Assembly: GCF_018138715.1 (NCBI RefSeq)
Contig: NZ_JAGSHX010000001.1
Span: 186,001 to 250,000, forward strand
Source of the DNA: Streptomyces asiaticus
Lineage (GTDB): Bacteria > Actinomycetota > Actinomycetes > Streptomycetales > Streptomycetaceae
Length of the DNA: 64,000 nt
Reading direction: 5' to 3'
In this document: positions 58,801-64,000 of the stretch, one piece after another
How positions within the stretch are numbered: position 1 is the first letter of the stretch
How the letters are laid out: each line of letters begins with the position of its first letter
Made by a program: the position numbers and the translations under genes
The notes under the pieces: model-generated
The model's database searches: none
The model's input: the letters and a program-made list of their open reading frames with translations, nothing else
What the model was told of the DNA's origin: nothing

Positions 58801-61800
58801 CCTTCAGGGACATCGGGTTCGACTCGCTGACCGCCGTGGAGCTGCGGAACGGCTTGAGCACGGTGGCCGGTGTGAATCTGCCGGTCACCGTGGCCTTCGA
58901 CTACCCGACGCCCACGGTGCTCGCCCGGTTCATCCTCGGTGAGGTGGTGGGCACCGCGCCCGCGCCGGCCGATGACCTGCCGGTGGTGACGGGCACGGTC
59001 GTGGACGACGACCCGATCGCGATCGTGTCCATGAGCTGCCGCTTCCCCGGCGGGGTGCGCACTCCGGAGGACCTGTGGCGACTGGTCTCCGAGGGCAGCG
59101 ACGTGATCAGCGCCTACCCGACCAACCGTGGCTGGAATCTGGATGACCTCTACGATCCGGACCCGGAGAACTCGGGCACCAGCTATGCGAGCGGCGGCGG
59201 CTTCGTCTACGACGCCGACGAGTTCGACCCGGCGTTCTTCGGGATCGCCCCGCGCGAGGCGCTGACCATCGACCCGCAGCAGCGGCTGCTGCTGGAGACC
59301 TCGTGGGAGGTGTTCGAGCGGGCGGGCATCGACCCCACGTCGCTCAAGGGGAGCCGGACGGGTGTCTTCGCGGGAAGTAACGGCCAGGATTACATCGGCC
59401 TGCTGCTGACCGCCCCGGGCGGACCGGATGGGTACCTCGGAACGGGCAACGCGGCCAGCGTCGTCTCGGGCCGTATCTCCTACACCTTCGGCCTCGAAGG
59501 ACCGGCCGTCACGGTGGACACGGCGTGCTCGTCGTCGCTGGTGGCGCTGCACATGGCCGTGCAGTCGCTGCGCCAGGGCGAGTGCTCCCTCGCGCTGGCC
59601 GGCGGTGTCACGATCATGTCCAGCCCGGGGTCGTTCGTGGACTTCAGCCGCCAGAAGGGGCTGTCGTCGGACGGGCGGTGCAAGGCGTTCGCCGCGTCGG
59701 CGGACGGCACGGGCTGGTCCGAGGGCGTCGGTGTGCTGCTGCTCGAGCGGCTCTCGGACGCGCGGCGCAACGGTCACCCGGTGATGGCCATCGTGCGCGG
59801 CTCGGCGATCAACCAGGACGGTGCCTCCAACGGCATCACGGCGCCCAACGGCCCGTCGCAGCAGCGGGTGATCCGCCAGGCGCTGGCCAGCGCGGACCTC
59901 GCCGCCCACCAGGTACAGGCGGTCGAGGCGCACGGCACCGGCACCAGGCTCGGTGACCCGATCGAGGCGCAGGCGCTGCTGGCCACCTACGGCCAGGGGC
60001 GGCCGGAGGACCAGCCGCTGTGGCTGGGCTCCATCAAGTCGAACCTCGGCCACACGCAGGCGGCCGCGGGCGTCGCCGGGATCATCAAGATGGTGATGGC
60101 CATGCGCGAGGGCGTGCTGCCCAAGACGCTCCACGTCGATGAGCCCACGCCGCATGTGGACTGGTCGGCGGGCGAGGTCCGGCTGCTGACCGCGTCGACC
60201 GCGTGGCCGGACAACGGCGAGCCGCGCCGGGCGGGCATCTCCTCGTTCGGCATCAGCGGCACCAACGCCCACACCATCATTGAGCAGGCTCCGGAGCCGG
60301 AGGAGCTGGAGGCGGCCGAGCGGGTCCGTACGGACGACACCTCCTCGACCGGCTCGGAGGCACTGCCCTGGACGGTCACCGGCAAGGGCGCCGAGGCGCT
60401 GCGTGCCCAGGCCAGGAACCTTCACGACTACGTGGCGGCCCACCCCGAACTCGACCTCGACGACGTGGGCTACTCGCTGGCGGCCACCCGGTCCGCCTTC
60501 GACCACCGCGCCGTGCTCCTGAGCGGCGACCGGGAGGGACTGCTGAGCGGTCTCGACGCCATCGCCTCGGGTGCCACAGTCCCCGGAGTCGTCCAGGGAT
60601 CCGTGGGCACGGCCGGTAAGACGGCGTTCCTGTTCTCGGGTCAGGGTGCGCAGCGGCTCGGCATGGGCCGGGAGCTGTACGGCGCCTTCCCGGTGTTCGC
60701 CCGCGCCCTGGACGAGGTGTGCGCGTATCTCGATGTGCTGCTCGACCGGCCGCTGCGGGAGGTGATGTTCGCCGCCGAGGGCGGCGCGGACGCCGAGCTG
60801 CTGGATCAGACGGCGTTCACCCAGCCGGCGCTGTTCGCCATCGAGGTGGCGCTGTTCCGGCTGCTGGAGCGCTGGGGCGTCACCGCGGACGTACTGATCG
60901 GCCACTCGGTGGGAGAGGTCGCCGCGGCCCACGTGGCCGGGGTGCTCTCCCTGGAGGACGCCTGCACGTTGATCGCGGCGCGTGGCCGGTTGATGCAGGC
61001 GCTGCCCGAGGGCGGCGCGATGGTCGCGGTGCAGGCGTCGGAGGAGGAGATCGCAGGGTCGCTGGCCGGTCGTGAGGCCGAGGTGAGCATCGCGGCGGTC
61101 AACGGCCCGACGGCCGTGGTCATCGCCGGTGACCGGGAAGCGGCGTTGGAGATCGCCGGGGAGTGGGAGCGCCAGGGTCGTAAGATCCGCCGGCTGCGGG
61201 TCAGCCACGCGTTCCACTCGCCGCGCATGGACGCGATGCTGGACGACTTCCGTGACGTGGTCGCGGGCCTGTCCTTCCAGGCACCGTCGATCTCTCTGGT
61301 CTCCAACCTCACGGGCGCGTCGGCGGGAGCGGCCGAGGTCTGCTCGCCGGATTACTGGGTGCGGCATGTGCGGGAGGCGGTGCGCTTCGCGGACGGGGTA
61401 CGGGCCCTGGAGAAGCTCGGGGTGACCTCGTTCCTGGAGGTGGGCCCCGACGGTGTGCTCACCGCGATGGCCCAGGACTGCCTGACGGCCGACGAGGCCG
61501 GAGGCACTCTCACCCTCGTCTCCGCGCTGCGCAAGAACCGCCCCGAGACGCAGTCGCTGATGACGGCGCTGGCCGAACTCCACGTTCACGGCACCACCGT
61601 GAACTGGTCGACGGCGTTCGCCGGACGCGATGCGCGGCGGGTGGAACTGCCCACCTACGCCTTCCAGCGTCAGCGCTACTGGCCGAAGGCACCCGGCCCG
61701 ATCACCGGGGACGTCGCCTCCGCCGGGCTCAGCTCTCCCAACCACCCGCTGTTGGGTGCCGGAGTCGAGCTGGCGGGCAGCGATGGATTCCTGTTCACCA

Positions 61801-64000
61801 GCAGGCTGTCGGTGCAGAGTCAGCCGTGGCTGGCCGACCACGCGATCGGGGGCATGGCCCTGTTCCCCGGGACCGGATTCCTCGAACTGGCCATTCGCGC
61901 CGCCGACCAGGTCGGCAGCGGCCGGGTCGAGGAGGTCACCCTGGCCACCCCGATGGTCCTGCCCGAGAACGAACCGGTCCAGGTGCAGCTCTGGGTGGGT
62001 GACACGGACGAGACGGGCTACCGCTCGCTCAGCCTGTACTCCCGCCCGGCCGACGCGCCCTCGGACGAGCCGTGGACGCAGCACGCGGCCGGTGCGCTCG
62101 CCCCGGCCGGCCCCGAGCCGTCGTTCGACCTGAGCGCATGGCCCCCGGCGGATGCGGAAGCCCTGGACATCAGCGACTTCTACGAGCGCTTCGCCGCCAC
62201 CGGCTTCGCCTATGGCCCGGTGTTCCAGGGCCTGCGGGCCGCCTGGCGCTCCGGCGACGAGGTCTACGTCGAGGTCGGCCTCGGTGAGGAGCACGCGTCG
62301 GACGCGGCCGACTTCGGCCTCCACCCGGCGCTGCTGGACGCCGCCGTACAGGCGGTGACCTTCGTCGCCCTGGAGGACGTCGGCCTCTCCCGGCTCCCGT
62401 TCTCCTGGAGCGGGGTGTCGCTCCACGCCGGTGGCGCGTCCACCCTGCGGGTGCGGCTCACCCAGCTCGGACCGGATTCCATCTCCCTCGCGGTGGCCGA
62501 TGGAACCGGCCGCCCGGTGGCGTCGATCGAATCCCTCGTGCTGCGCCCGGTGTCGGTGGAACACATCGACTCGGCCAGGACGTCGGCGTTCCGCGACTCG
62601 CTGTTCACGCTGGACTGGACCGCCGTTCCGGCCGTCGCTCCGGCCGAGGCGGCAACGGCCAAGTGGGCCGTGGTGGGCACCGACCACTACGGACTGGCCG
62701 CCGGCGCGATCGCCGGAGCCGAGGTGACCGCCTACGCCGATCTCGACGCGCTGGGCGCCGCGATCGACGGAGGCGCCGCTGCCCCGGAGGCCGTGCTGGT
62801 CTCCTACGCACCGGGCCTCGACGACGAGGCGGCTCAGGGCAAGCCCAGGAGCAAGGCGAAGGGCAAGGCCAAGGGCAAGAGCAAGGCCAAGCGGGGACTG
62901 GAGCCGGCCGGCGCCATCCACGCGGTGACGCACCACACGCTCGGCATGATCCAGGGCTGGCTCGGCGACCGCCGGTTCGACTCCTCCCGACTGGTCTTCG
63001 TGACGTCGGGCGCCATGGCGACCGAGGACCGCGACGAGACCCCGGACCTGATCCACGCACCCCTGTGGGGCATGGTGCGGTCCGCGCAGTCGGAGAATCC
63101 GAACTGCTTCGTCCTGGTGGACCTGGACCCACAGGAGCCCGCCGAGGCGTCCAAGGCGGCACTGCGCGCGGTGCTCGCCGGCGACGAGCCGCAGGCCGTG
63201 GTCCGCGAGGGCACGGTGCTCGGCCAGCGCATGGCGCGGGTCTCCTCGGGCACCGCGCTGCTGCCCCCCGCGGGCATACGCGAATGGCGCCTGGACATGC
63301 ACGCCAAGGGAACCCTGGAGAACCTGGCGCTGCTGCCCTGCCCCGAGGTCACCGAAGCGCTGGGCGAGAACGAGATCAGGGTCGAGATGCGCGCGGCGGG
63401 GATGAACTTCCGCGATGTGCTCAACGCCCTGGGGATGTACCCCGGAGAGGCCGGGCCGCTCGGTGGTGAGGGCGCCGGCATCGTGACCGAGGTCGGCACC
63501 GGAGTGACGGACCTGACCCCCGGCGACCGGGTGATGGGCATCTTCAGCGGGTCGTTCGGCCCGGTCGCGATCACCGACCGGAGGGTTGTCGCCCGGGTCC
63601 CGGAGGACTGGACGTTCGAGCAGGCGGCCTCCACCCCCATCGTGTTCCTGACGGCCTACTACGCCATGGTGGACCTGGGAGGTCTCCAGCCCGGCCAGTC
63701 GGTGCTGGTGCACTCGGCGGCCGGTGGTGTGGGCATGGCCACGCTCCAGCTGGCGCGGCACCTCGGGGCCGAGGTCTTCGGCACGGCGAGCGAGGGCAAG
63801 TGGGACACCCTGCGGTCGCTGGGTCTGGACGACGAGCACATCGCGTCGTCGCGGACGCTGGACTTCGAAAAGCGCTTCCTCGATGTCACCGGCGGGCGCG
63901 GTATGGACGTGGTGCTCGACTCGCTGGCGCGGGAGTTCGTGGACGCGGGTCTGCGTCTGCTGCCGCGCGGCGGACGGTTCCTGGAGATGGGCAAGACCGA
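40836..64000 (+). CDS. Giant type I modular PKS, at least five modules, 3' end beyond window (gene E)
   Basis: The frame stays open from ATG 40836 to the window end, giving at least 7,721 residues. Order: head docking (1-33, [17 protein letters not shown]); E1 KS (Cys206), AT (Ser661, HAFH 761), B-type KR, ACP (Ser1522); E2 KS (Cys1756), AT (Ser2213, HAFH 2313), A-type KR (Trp2899), ACP (Ser3075); E3 KS (Cys3307), AT (Ser3762, HAFH 3862), DH (His4078, Asp4251), no KR, ACP (Ser4430); E4 KS (Cys4662), AT (Ser5113, YASH 5214), B-type KR (from 5683), ACP (Ser5997); E5 KS (Cys6231), AT (Ser6691, HAFH 6791), DH (His7002, Asp7168), KR structural half, ER (from about 7480, His7626 in [11 protein letters not shown]), then the window ends. 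It builds two hydroxyls, an unreduced ketone, a methyl/hydroxyl unit and a methylene. Lys/Arg-rich tracts occur in E3 and E5. Confidence 0.97.
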   Translation, partial: MVNEDRLRDYLKRVTADLHQTRQRLRELEAGEQEPIAIVAMSCRFPGGVGSPEDLWRLVADGGDAISDFPSNRGWDVDGMYDPDPESSGTFYSREGGFLHDAAEFDANFFGISPREALAMDPQQRLLLETSWEVFERAGIAPGSVKGRRGGVFVGASTSGYGADVDEFPEDVEGHLLTGTSTSVVSGRISYTFGLEGPAVTVDTACSSSLVALHLAVQALRQGECDLALAGGVTVMSSPAAFVEFSRQRGLAPDGRCKPYADAADGTGWSEGVGMLLVERLSDARRNGHQVLAVVRGSAVNQDGASNGLTAPNGPSQQRVIRDALASARLAPSDVDVVEGHGTGTSLGDPIEAQALLATYGQDRPEGRPVWLGALKSNIGHTQAAAGVAGVIKMVMAMRHGVLPRTLHVDEPSRQVDWSAGEVRLLTETTAWPETGQPRRAGVSAFGVSGTNAHTIIEQAPPVEEEAEESPVSDGDTGVATWLLSGRGPDALRAQAGRLRSFLLERSELSAPDVGHSLVATRSMFDHRAAVSGANRAELLAGLEAVAAGEVAPGVLQGVAGTDVRTAFLFSGQGAQRLGMGRELYDRHPVFAQALDEVCARLDTVLDRPLREVVFAAEGSADAGLLDQTAFTQPALFAVEVALFRLLEHWGVTPDVLIGHSIGEIAAAHVAGVFSLEDACTLVAARGRLMQALPEGGAMVAVQASEEEISGSLTGREAEVSVAAVNGPTAVVIAGDEAAVLEIAAQWSEQGRKTSRLKVSHAFHSPRMDAMLDDFRRVVRGLSFQTPTLALVSNVTGQPVAADEMCSPEYWVRHVREAVRFADGMRSLAAQGVTAYLEVGPDGVLSAMARDCLTGESASAPVVVPVLRKGRPDAQALVTALTEAHVHGVTVNWEQVFDGRGTRKVELPTYPFQRQRYWLEGSSAVSGGSAGDSVDARFWDAVEREDLEALAEALDVDGGGSLGELLPALSSYRRRQRDRATVDGWRYRISWKPVSETPAATLSGTWLVVVPASGVDDAFAESASAALERHGADVVRVVADEADLAPGALAARLREIATDPSGIGGVLSLVGVDERPCTEHPEVSRGLALTLMLVRALTEADIQARLWCGTRGAVSVGRSDQLDSTVQAEIWGLGRVAAMEHPRIWGGLVDLPGTLDERAAARLAWALSAEGGEDQVALRGSGAYARRLHRVTVGNESAERAWRPRGSVLITGGTGALGAHVARWVVREGAEHVVLTSRRGPAAEGAAELTAELEELGAAVTVAACDAADRDALAAVLAAIPERYPLSAVVHAAGILDDGVLDGLTVDRLAGTLAAKVEGARHLHELTAELSLDAFVLFSSFAGVVGSAGQAAYAAANAHLDALAQQRRAQGLAATAVAWGPWADGGMAANGRAGERMRGGPLPPMAPPLAVDALGWAASQDEAALVVADIDWTGMASLLSAGLTALVSDIPEARELLTDMAGTTGRSAPGHELRDQLAGRPDEEQRLLLLDLIRTHAASALGHFSAESVEPGRAFRDLGFDSLTAIELRNRLDLATGLSLPATLIFDYPTADVLADHLRRELGGAHAAAATSAVADRVRPDDDDPIAIVAMSCRFPGGVETPQDLWRLLAEGGDAIAGFPGDRGWDVEGMYHPDPEHPGTFYAREGGFLYGAPQFDPGFFGISPREALAMDPQQRLLLETSWEAFEYAGVKPASLRGTRTGVFVGTNGQDYSTIMLDAPEDFGGHVGTGSAASVVSGRISYTFGLEGPAMTVDTACSSSLVALHLAAQALRQGECDLALAGGVSVMSTPGAFVEFSRQRGLAPDGRCKPFAEGADGTGWSEGVGMLLVERLSDARRNGHQVLAIVRGSAVNQDGASNGLTAPNGPSQQRVIRQALASAGLSAAEVDAVEAHGTGTTLGDPIEAQALLATYGQDRSEGRPLWLGAIKSNIGHTQAAAGVAGVIKMVMAMRAGVLPRTLHVDEPSRQVDWSAGEVRLLTEATAWPETGQPRRAGVSSFGLSGTNAHTIIEQAPDLEEAVASEVAGPETSVSAAVVPWLVSGQSREALRAQAERLYGHLAGREDIGVLDAGHTLAARTVFEHRAVLVGEDRETLLRGLRAVAEGGIASGAVQGQAVTGGKSAFLFSGQGAQRPGMGRELYDAFPVFARALDEVCAHLDVVLDRPLREVVFAAEGGADAELLDRTAFTQPALFAVEVALYRLLEHWGVRPDVVIGHSIGEIAAAHVAGVFSLEDACTLVAARGRLMQALPEGGAMVAIEASEEEISGSLAGREAEVSVAAVNGPTAVVIAGDEAAALEIAGQWAEQGRKTRRLRVSHAFHSPRMDAMLDDFRGVVSGLSFQAPSIALVSNVTGEAADADEVCSPEYWVRHVREAVRFADGMRAVTAQGVTRFLEVGPDGVLSAMARDCLTEDQAAASAVVPVLRKDRPEAQALTMALAELHVHGASVEWESVFAGRGARMVELPAYAFQRERYWPEVSLSLRGWDAPGAVDSVDARFWEAVEREDLEALAETLDVDGETPLSAVLPALSTYHRNRRDQSTIDNWRYRVVWKPVPDAAEGSLSGTWLVVVPAARAEDELVAEVVSGLERHGAAAVSLVAGERDLDTEALGERLRGAMADAPALGGVLSLLALDEEPCPQHPALTNGLALTLTLVRAMANAGIEASLWCGTRGAVSVGRSERLSHPTQSMVWALGRVAALELPQLWGGLVDLPESLDERAVARLAGVLAAETAEDQVAVRGSGVFARRLTRSAAPTADGTTWRARGTVLVTGGTGALGGQVARWLVRNGAEHLVLTSRRGIEAPGAPELREELEALGARVTVAACDVSDREQLAAVLDAVPEELPLTAVVHAAGANAAAPLAETGLADAAAVVSGKVAGAVNLDELLGDRELDAFVVFSSIAGVWGSGGQAAYGAANAYLDALVEDRRARGLVGTAVAWGPWAEGGMAAGDEGDHLARRGLPTMAPGLAIAALQGAVAGDDGVVTVADVDWERFAPAFTIGRPSPLLGDLPEVQRALANAGNTEGTGTGSALRERLAGLTEAEIDRTLLDLVRAHAAAVLGFAGAESVEPARAFKELGFDSLTAVEFRNRLNAETGLVLPATLVFDYPSAAVLAGYLRAEVLGTRGAVAVPSAVVDRVDDDPIAIVGMSCRFPGGVRSPEELWNLVAAGTDAITDFPSDRGWDVEGMYDPDPDRSGTFYAREGGFLDGAGEFDAAFFGISPREALAMDPQQRLLLETSWEAFERAGIDPASLRGSQIGVYVGAATSGYGMGLSEIPEGLEGQLLTGSATSVVSGRISYTLGLEGPALTVDTACSSSLVALHQAAQALRQGECSMALAGGVTVMTSPVAFVEFSRQRGLAPDGRCKPFAEGADGTGWSEGVGMLLVERLSDARRNGHQVLAIVRGSAVNQDGASNGLTAPNGPSQQRVIRQALANAQLTPADVQAIEAHGTGTTLGDPIEAQALLATYGQERPENLPLWLGSIKSNIGHTQAAAGVAGVIKMVMAMRHGVLPRTLHVAEPSREVDWSAGEVRLLTEATAWPETGQPRRAGVSAFGVSGTNAHTIIEQAPLPDEAESAPAAPADDRGMAPWVLSARSSEALRDQAARLRAHLLEGAESGVLDIAESLVATRSVFEHRAVLLGTGRETLLRGLETVAAGDDAPGIVQGLAAARGKTAFLFTGQGAQRLGMGRELYDAHPVFARALDEVCAHLDVLLDRPLRDVIFAAEGSADAELLDQTAFTQPALFAVEVALYRLLEHWGITSDVLIGHSIGEIAAAHVAGVFSLEDACTLVAARGRLMQALPAGGAMVAIEASEEEIAASLAGREAEVSVAAVNGPTSVVIAGDEEAALEIAEQWAERGRKTRRLRVSHAFHSPHMDAMLDDFRAVAGTLTYHGPSIAFISNVTGEQAGAEEVCSPEYWVRHVRQTVRFLDGVRTLEAQGVTAYIEVGPDGVLSAMAQDCLTEPVDDIAAQDTPAPLLVPVLRKDRPETQALVAALAEAHVHGETVDWRAFFAGRGARRVDLPTYAFQHQRYWLEPGVAAGDAAAFGLDPADHPLLGGAVPLAGADGLVFTGTLSLHTQPWLADHVLRGEAVLATTALVELAIRAGDEVGLGQVEELVIQAPLVLPRGGGVQIQLVLGEEDESGTRSLEMYSRAAEPLGEDEWICHASGVLAPEPDDAATGEGAVRFDSAAWPPPGAERVEVDGLYELLADDGLVYGPSFRGLRAVWQRDDEVFAEVSLAEESVVDAQRFGLHPALLDAALQSLGLGVLDGVGRGRILFSLAGVSLYASGASALRVRLARTGPETLSLAAVDGAGEAVLSAETLTLRQVATEQPEIPASDTVETTTSAEAATDTPVEEASAKPARRRKTTRRTAKRAAGSESGPLAALRERLTGLSQPEQDRVLLDVIRTHVAAVLGHSSADAVQGSQAFKDLGFSSLTAVEFRNRVSKATGLRLPATAVFDYPTPAELAKFARAEVLGARTGALVPVPVAVAANDDPIVIVGMSCRYPGEVATPEDLWNLVAEGRDGISPFPTDRGWDIENLYDPDPDEPGKCYTQEGGFLHNASQFDPAFFGISPREAISMDPQHRLLLETSWEALERAGIDPVSTKGSQTGVFAGVTYQDYGGVLAGSQESVEGLVGTGVSPSVLSGRISYTLGLEGPAMTVDTACSSSLVALHLAWQALRQGECSLALAGGVTVMSTPMSMVEFSRQRALASDGRSKPFSAAADGASWAEGVGMLVLERLSDARRNGHPVLAVVRGSAVNQDGASNGLTAPNGPSQQRVIRQALANARLSAAEVDAVEAHGTGTTLGDPIEAQALLATYGQGRPEGQPLWLGAIKSNIGHSQAAAGVGGVIKMVMAMRHGVLPKTLHLDEPSPHVDWTAGDVELLAEARPWPETGHPRRAGVSAFGMSGTNVHTILEQAPEVEADETAETEVADGPVAWVVAGKSNDAVLAQAEQLREFVAERPELRAADVAHSLATTRSAFQYRAAVTGTGREELLERLAAVAEGAKAPGVVRASAVEEPGRSVFVFPGQGAQWMGMAVGLLESSPVFAEAIGECETALSAYVDWSLAEVLRGAEGAPGFDRVDVVQPVLFAVMVSLAKLWRSVGIEPDAVMGHSQGEIAAACVAGALSLQDAAKVVTLRSQAIAAGLAGRGGMVSVGLPVDQVKDRIAAWDGGISVAAVNGPGSVVVSGDPGALDEMVARLEGEDVRVRRVPVDYASHSAHVEAIREELLEVLADIAPRSSEVPFYSTVSGELMDTAGLDAEYWYRNLRQTVELEATTRTLLGSGHGVFIEVSPHPVLTLPVEQTVEAAGAQAVVVGTLRRDEGGPERFLTSIAELHVNGADVDWRKVFAGQGGRQVELPTYAFQRQRYWPQPAEDGGLGNGPASEADSVDARFWEAVEREDLEGLAQTLDLDGEAPLSAVLPALSSYRRGRRDRSTVDNWRYRINWKPLIDQSSSGSDLEQGAPITGTWAVVVPPVDSARELAERIARDVERHGARMVRVDLDETEPERSSLAGLLRAAAPNTPTTDGSGQEATPAIDGVLSLLALDEEALAGHSGIPRGFAATVALVQALSDIDIDVPLWLATTGAVSVGRSDRVGSVKQSLVWGLGRVVGLEYAQRWGGLVDLPESPDAIDERALNRLVGLIGRSGDEDQVAVRASGVFGRRLVRAPLGDTRPVRTWEPRGSILITGGTGALGGRLARWLARGGAEHLVLTSRRGLDAPGAAELRDELTALGARVTVAACDAADRGALREVLDGLPAEYPLTAVVHAAGVLDDGLIDTLTVSRTQGVFRPKVDAVVNLHELTQDLDLSAFILFSSYAGTVGGAGQGSYAAANAFLDALAQQRRAQGLAATSVAWGAWGGGGLVDDATAAQLKRRGMPALEPELAVDALQQALDHDEVDVTVADVDWERYAPGFASARPRPLLNELPEVREALEAAETELGAALSGLAERLEGLSAAEREAEVLDLVRSHAAEVIGYPSADAVEPDRAFRDIGFDSLTAVELRNGLSTVAGVNLPVTVAFDYPTPTVLARFILGEVVGTAPAPADDLPVVTGTVVDDDPIAIVSMSCRFPGGVRTPEDLWRLVSEGSDVISAYPTNRGWNLDDLYDPDPENSGTSYASGGGFVYDADEFDPAFFGIAPREALTIDPQQRLLLETSWEVFERAGIDPTSLKGSRTGVFAGSNGQDYIGLLLTAPGGPDGYLGTGNAASVVSGRISYTFGLEGPAVTVDTACSSSLVALHMAVQSLRQGECSLALAGGVTIMSSPGSFVDFSRQKGLSSDGRCKAFAASADGTGWSEGVGVLLLERLSDARRNGHPVMAIVRGSAINQDGASNGITAPNGPSQQRVIRQALASADLAAHQVQAVEAHGTGTRLGDPIEAQALLATYGQGRPEDQPLWLGSIKSNLGHTQAAAGVAGIIKMVMAMREGVLPKTLHVDEPTPHVDWSAGEVRLLTASTAWPDNGEPRRAGISSFGISGTNAHTIIEQAPEPEELEAAERVRTDDTSSTGSEALPWTVTGKGAEALRAQARNLHDYVAAHPELDLDDVGYSLAATRSAFDHRAVLLSGDREGLLSGLDAIASGATVPGVVQGSVGTAGKTAFLFSGQGAQRLGMGRELYGAFPVFARALDEVCAYLDVLLDRPLREVMFAAEGGADAELLDQTAFTQPALFAIEVALFRLLERWGVTADVLIGHSVGEVAAAHVAGVLSLEDACTLIAARGRLMQALPEGGAMVAVQASEEEIAGSLAGREAEVSIAAVNGPTAVVIAGDREAALEIAGEWERQGRKIRRLRVSHAFHSPRMDAMLDDFRDVVAGLSFQAPSISLVSNLTGASAGAAEVCSPDYWVRHVREAVRFADGVRALEKLGVTSFLEVGPDGVLTAMAQDCLTADEAGGTLTLVSALRKNRPETQSLMTALAELHVHGTTVNWSTAFAGRDARRVELPTYAFQRQRYWPKAPGPITGDVASAGLSSPNHPLLGAGVELAGSDGFLFTSRLSVQSQPWLADHAIGGMALFPGTGFLELAIRAADQVGSGRVEEVTLATPMVLPENEPVQVQLWVGDTDETGYRSLSLYSRPADAPSDEPWTQHAAGALAPAGPEPSFDLSAWPPADAEALDISDFYERFAATGFAYGPVFQGLRAAWRSGDEVYVEVGLGEEHASDAADFGLHPALLDAAVQAVTFVALEDVGLSRLPFSWSGVSLHAGGASTLRVRLTQLGPDSISLAVADGTGRPVASIESLVLRPVSVEHIDSARTSAFRDSLFTLDWTAVPAVAPAEAATAKWAVVGTDHYGLAAGAIAGAEVTAYADLDALGAAIDGGAAAPEAVLVSYAPGLDDEAAQGKPRSKAKGKAKGKSKAKRGLEPAGAIHAVTHHTLGMIQGWLGDRRFDSSRLVFVTSGAMATEDRDETPDLIHAPLWGMVRSAQSENPNCFVLVDLDPQEPAEASKAALRAVLAGDEPQAVVREGTVLGQRMARVSSGTALLPPAGIREWRLDMHAKGTLENLALLPCPEVTEALGENEIRVEMRAAGMNFRDVLNALGMYPGEAGPLGGEGAGIVTEVGTGVTDLTPGDRVMGIFSGSFGPVAITDRRVVARVPEDWTFEQAASTPIVFLTAYYAMVDLGGLQPGQSVLVHSAAGGVGMATLQLARHLGAEVFGTASEGKWDTLRSLGLDDEHIASSRTLDFEKRFLDVTGGRGMDVVLDSLAREFVDAGLRLLPRGGRFLEMGKT
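40935..45510 (+). other. PKS module E1: KS-AT(malonyl)-KR(B-type)-ACP
   Basis: The AT has GHSIGE and HAFH. The KR has LDD ([14 protein letters not shown]) and [11 protein letters not shown], which is B-type. The KS has Gly340 just before the catalytic His341 (VEGHGTGT where the other KSs have EAHGTGT); this is probably tolerated. The region from about 43900 to 45500 has a very high third-position GC. Confidence 0.9.
45582..50170 (+). other. PKS module E2: KS-AT(malonyl)-KR(A-type)-ACP
   Basis: The AT has [11 protein letters not shown] (Pro where the other malonyl ATs have Leu), GHSIGE and HAFH. The KR lacks LDD ([11 protein letters not shown]) and has Trp2899 ([17 protein letters not shown]), which is A-type. 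The KR active-site DNA is nearly identical to those of D1 and D3. Predicted result: A-type hydroxyl, the last of the alternating series. Confidence 0.9.
50022..50809 (+). repeat. Near-identical ACP-KS block, copy 2 (E2 ACP end to E3 KS)
   Basis: Partner of 31063-31850. Here the block enters the KR-less module E3. Differences that I can see are few (for example GAC-CTC to AAC-CTT near 50307). Confidence 0.85.
50233..54245 (+). other. PKS module E3: KS-AT(malonyl)-DH(altered)-ACP, no ketoreductase
   Basis: KS (Cys3307) and AT (Ser3762, HAFH) look competent. The DH fold is present (about 52960-53810) with His4078, Asp4251 (LLDAALQ) and YGPSF. However, the usual HxxxGxxxxPG becomes [11 protein letters not shown]: the Pro is Ala4087 and the next Gly is Thr. 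The ACP begins about 150 bp after the DH, with no room for either half of a KR. Without a beta-hydroxyl the DH has no substrate in this module, so a beta-ketone should be passed on. The ACP has GFSSL instead of GFDSL. At about 4,000 bp it is the shortest complete module in the window. Confidence 0.88.
53889..53957 (+). other. Arg/Lys-rich linker between DH and ACP of module E3
   Basis: The linker switches from an acidic Thr/Glu-rich stretch ([20 protein letters not shown]) to a strongly basic one ([18 protein letters not shown], 9 of 18 residues basic), directly before the ACP. It occupies the place where a KR would normally be. The composition resembles histone H1-like tails; a function is unknown. 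Confidence 0.8.
54300..58945 (+). other. PKS module E4: KS-AT(methylmalonyl)-KR(B-type)-ACP
   Basis: The AT has [17 protein letters not shown] and YASH, indicating methylmalonyl. The dimerisation element replaces a DH. The KR has LDD ([14 protein letters not shown]) and [11 protein letters not shown], which is B-type. The KS differs from its neighbours ([41 protein letters not shown]). It must accept a beta-keto chain from module E3. Confidence 0.88.
59007..64000 (+). other. PKS module E5 (partial): KS-AT(malonyl)-DH-ER, KR/ACP beyond window
   Basis: The AT has GHSVGE and HAFH, indicating malonyl. The DH is canonical ([13 protein letters not shown], His7002; [15 protein letters not shown], Asp7168). 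After the KR structural half comes an ER with [14 protein letters not shown] and the NADPH loop [16 protein letters not shown] (about 63708-63755). A catalytic KR and ACP are expected just past the end. Predicted result: full reduction to a methylene. The KS has [14 protein letters not shown] where [14 protein letters not shown] is usual. Confidence 0.88.
62838..62896 (+). repeat. Lys-rich simple-sequence tract inside module E5
   Basis: The DNA is a degenerate run of AAG-GSC-type codons coding for [19 protein letters not shown]. About ten of 20 residues are basic, from residue 7335. It is inserted in the structural half of the KR, between the DH and the ER. The repetitive DNA (AAGGCCAAGGGC-like units) suggests expansion by replication slippage. 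Confidence 0.85.

Noticed and set aside
62835..62900. Lys-rich tract read as a frameshift or sequencing artefact
   Set aside because: The frame is the same before and after, with normal KR structural sequence and then ER motifs following, so it is a true in-frame insertion on this evidence.
55440..63839. A minus-strand open frame of about 2,800 codons
   Set aside because: It is antisense to intact PKS domains. Its translation is Arg/His/Gly-rich with no recognisable domain, and it stays open only because of the high GC and biased codon use of the + strand.

Overview
The window is about 64 kb of high-GC DNA with typical actinomycete (Streptomyces-like) codon use. It is filled almost wall to wall, on the + strand only, by the middle of a very large cis-AT type I modular polyketide synthase (PKS) cluster. 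No tailoring, regulatory, transport or RNA gene falls inside the window. Genes A and E run off the two ends, so neither the loading module nor the thioesterase is visible.

Layout: gene A (1-1149, 3' end only: end of a B-type KR, ACP, tail docking domain); gene B (1241-11608, 2 modules); gene C (11694-26486, 3 modules); gene D (26512-40758, 3 modules); gene E (40836 to beyond 64000, 4 complete modules and most of a fifth). Gaps between genes are only 91, 85, 25 and 77 bp, which fits one operon read in biosynthetic order. Docking domains at every complete gene end support the order A-B-C-D-E. The C/D junction uses a visibly different docking type from the other three.

AT motifs (YASH for methylmalonyl, HAFH for malonyl) and KR motifs (LDD for B-type, Trp without LDD for A-type) give this programme. 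B1: methylmalonyl, B-KR. B2: malonyl, DH-KR. C1: methylmalonyl, DH-KR. C2: methylmalonyl, A-KR. C3: malonyl, B-KR. D1: malonyl, A-KR. D2: malonyl, B-KR. D3: malonyl, A-KR. E1: malonyl, B-KR. E2: malonyl, A-KR. E3: malonyl, DH but no KR. E4: methylmalonyl, B-KR. E5: malonyl, DH-ER, with the KR expected beyond the window. The inferred chain segment, in order of growth, is CH(OH)-CH(CH3)-CH=CH-CH=C(CH3)-CH(OH)-CH(CH3), then a 1,3-polyol run, an unreduced ketone, CH2, CH(OH), CH(CH3) and CH2CH2. Seven consecutive hydroxyl-forming modules (C2 to E2) alternate strictly A,B,A,B,A,B,A, which predicts an unusual 1,3-anti polyol. The retained ketone beyond the polyol could close to a six-membered hemiketal. 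This architecture recalls large polyol macrolides (the guanidyl-polyol azalomycin F/niphimycin style). The compound cannot be named from this window.

The most unusual points are: module E3, with no KR, a DH whose conserved Pro is changed, and an Arg/Lys-rich linker before its ACP; a second Lys-rich tract inside module E5; and near-identical blocks shared between modules (ACP-KS and AT segments), which indicate recent gene conversion or module duplication.
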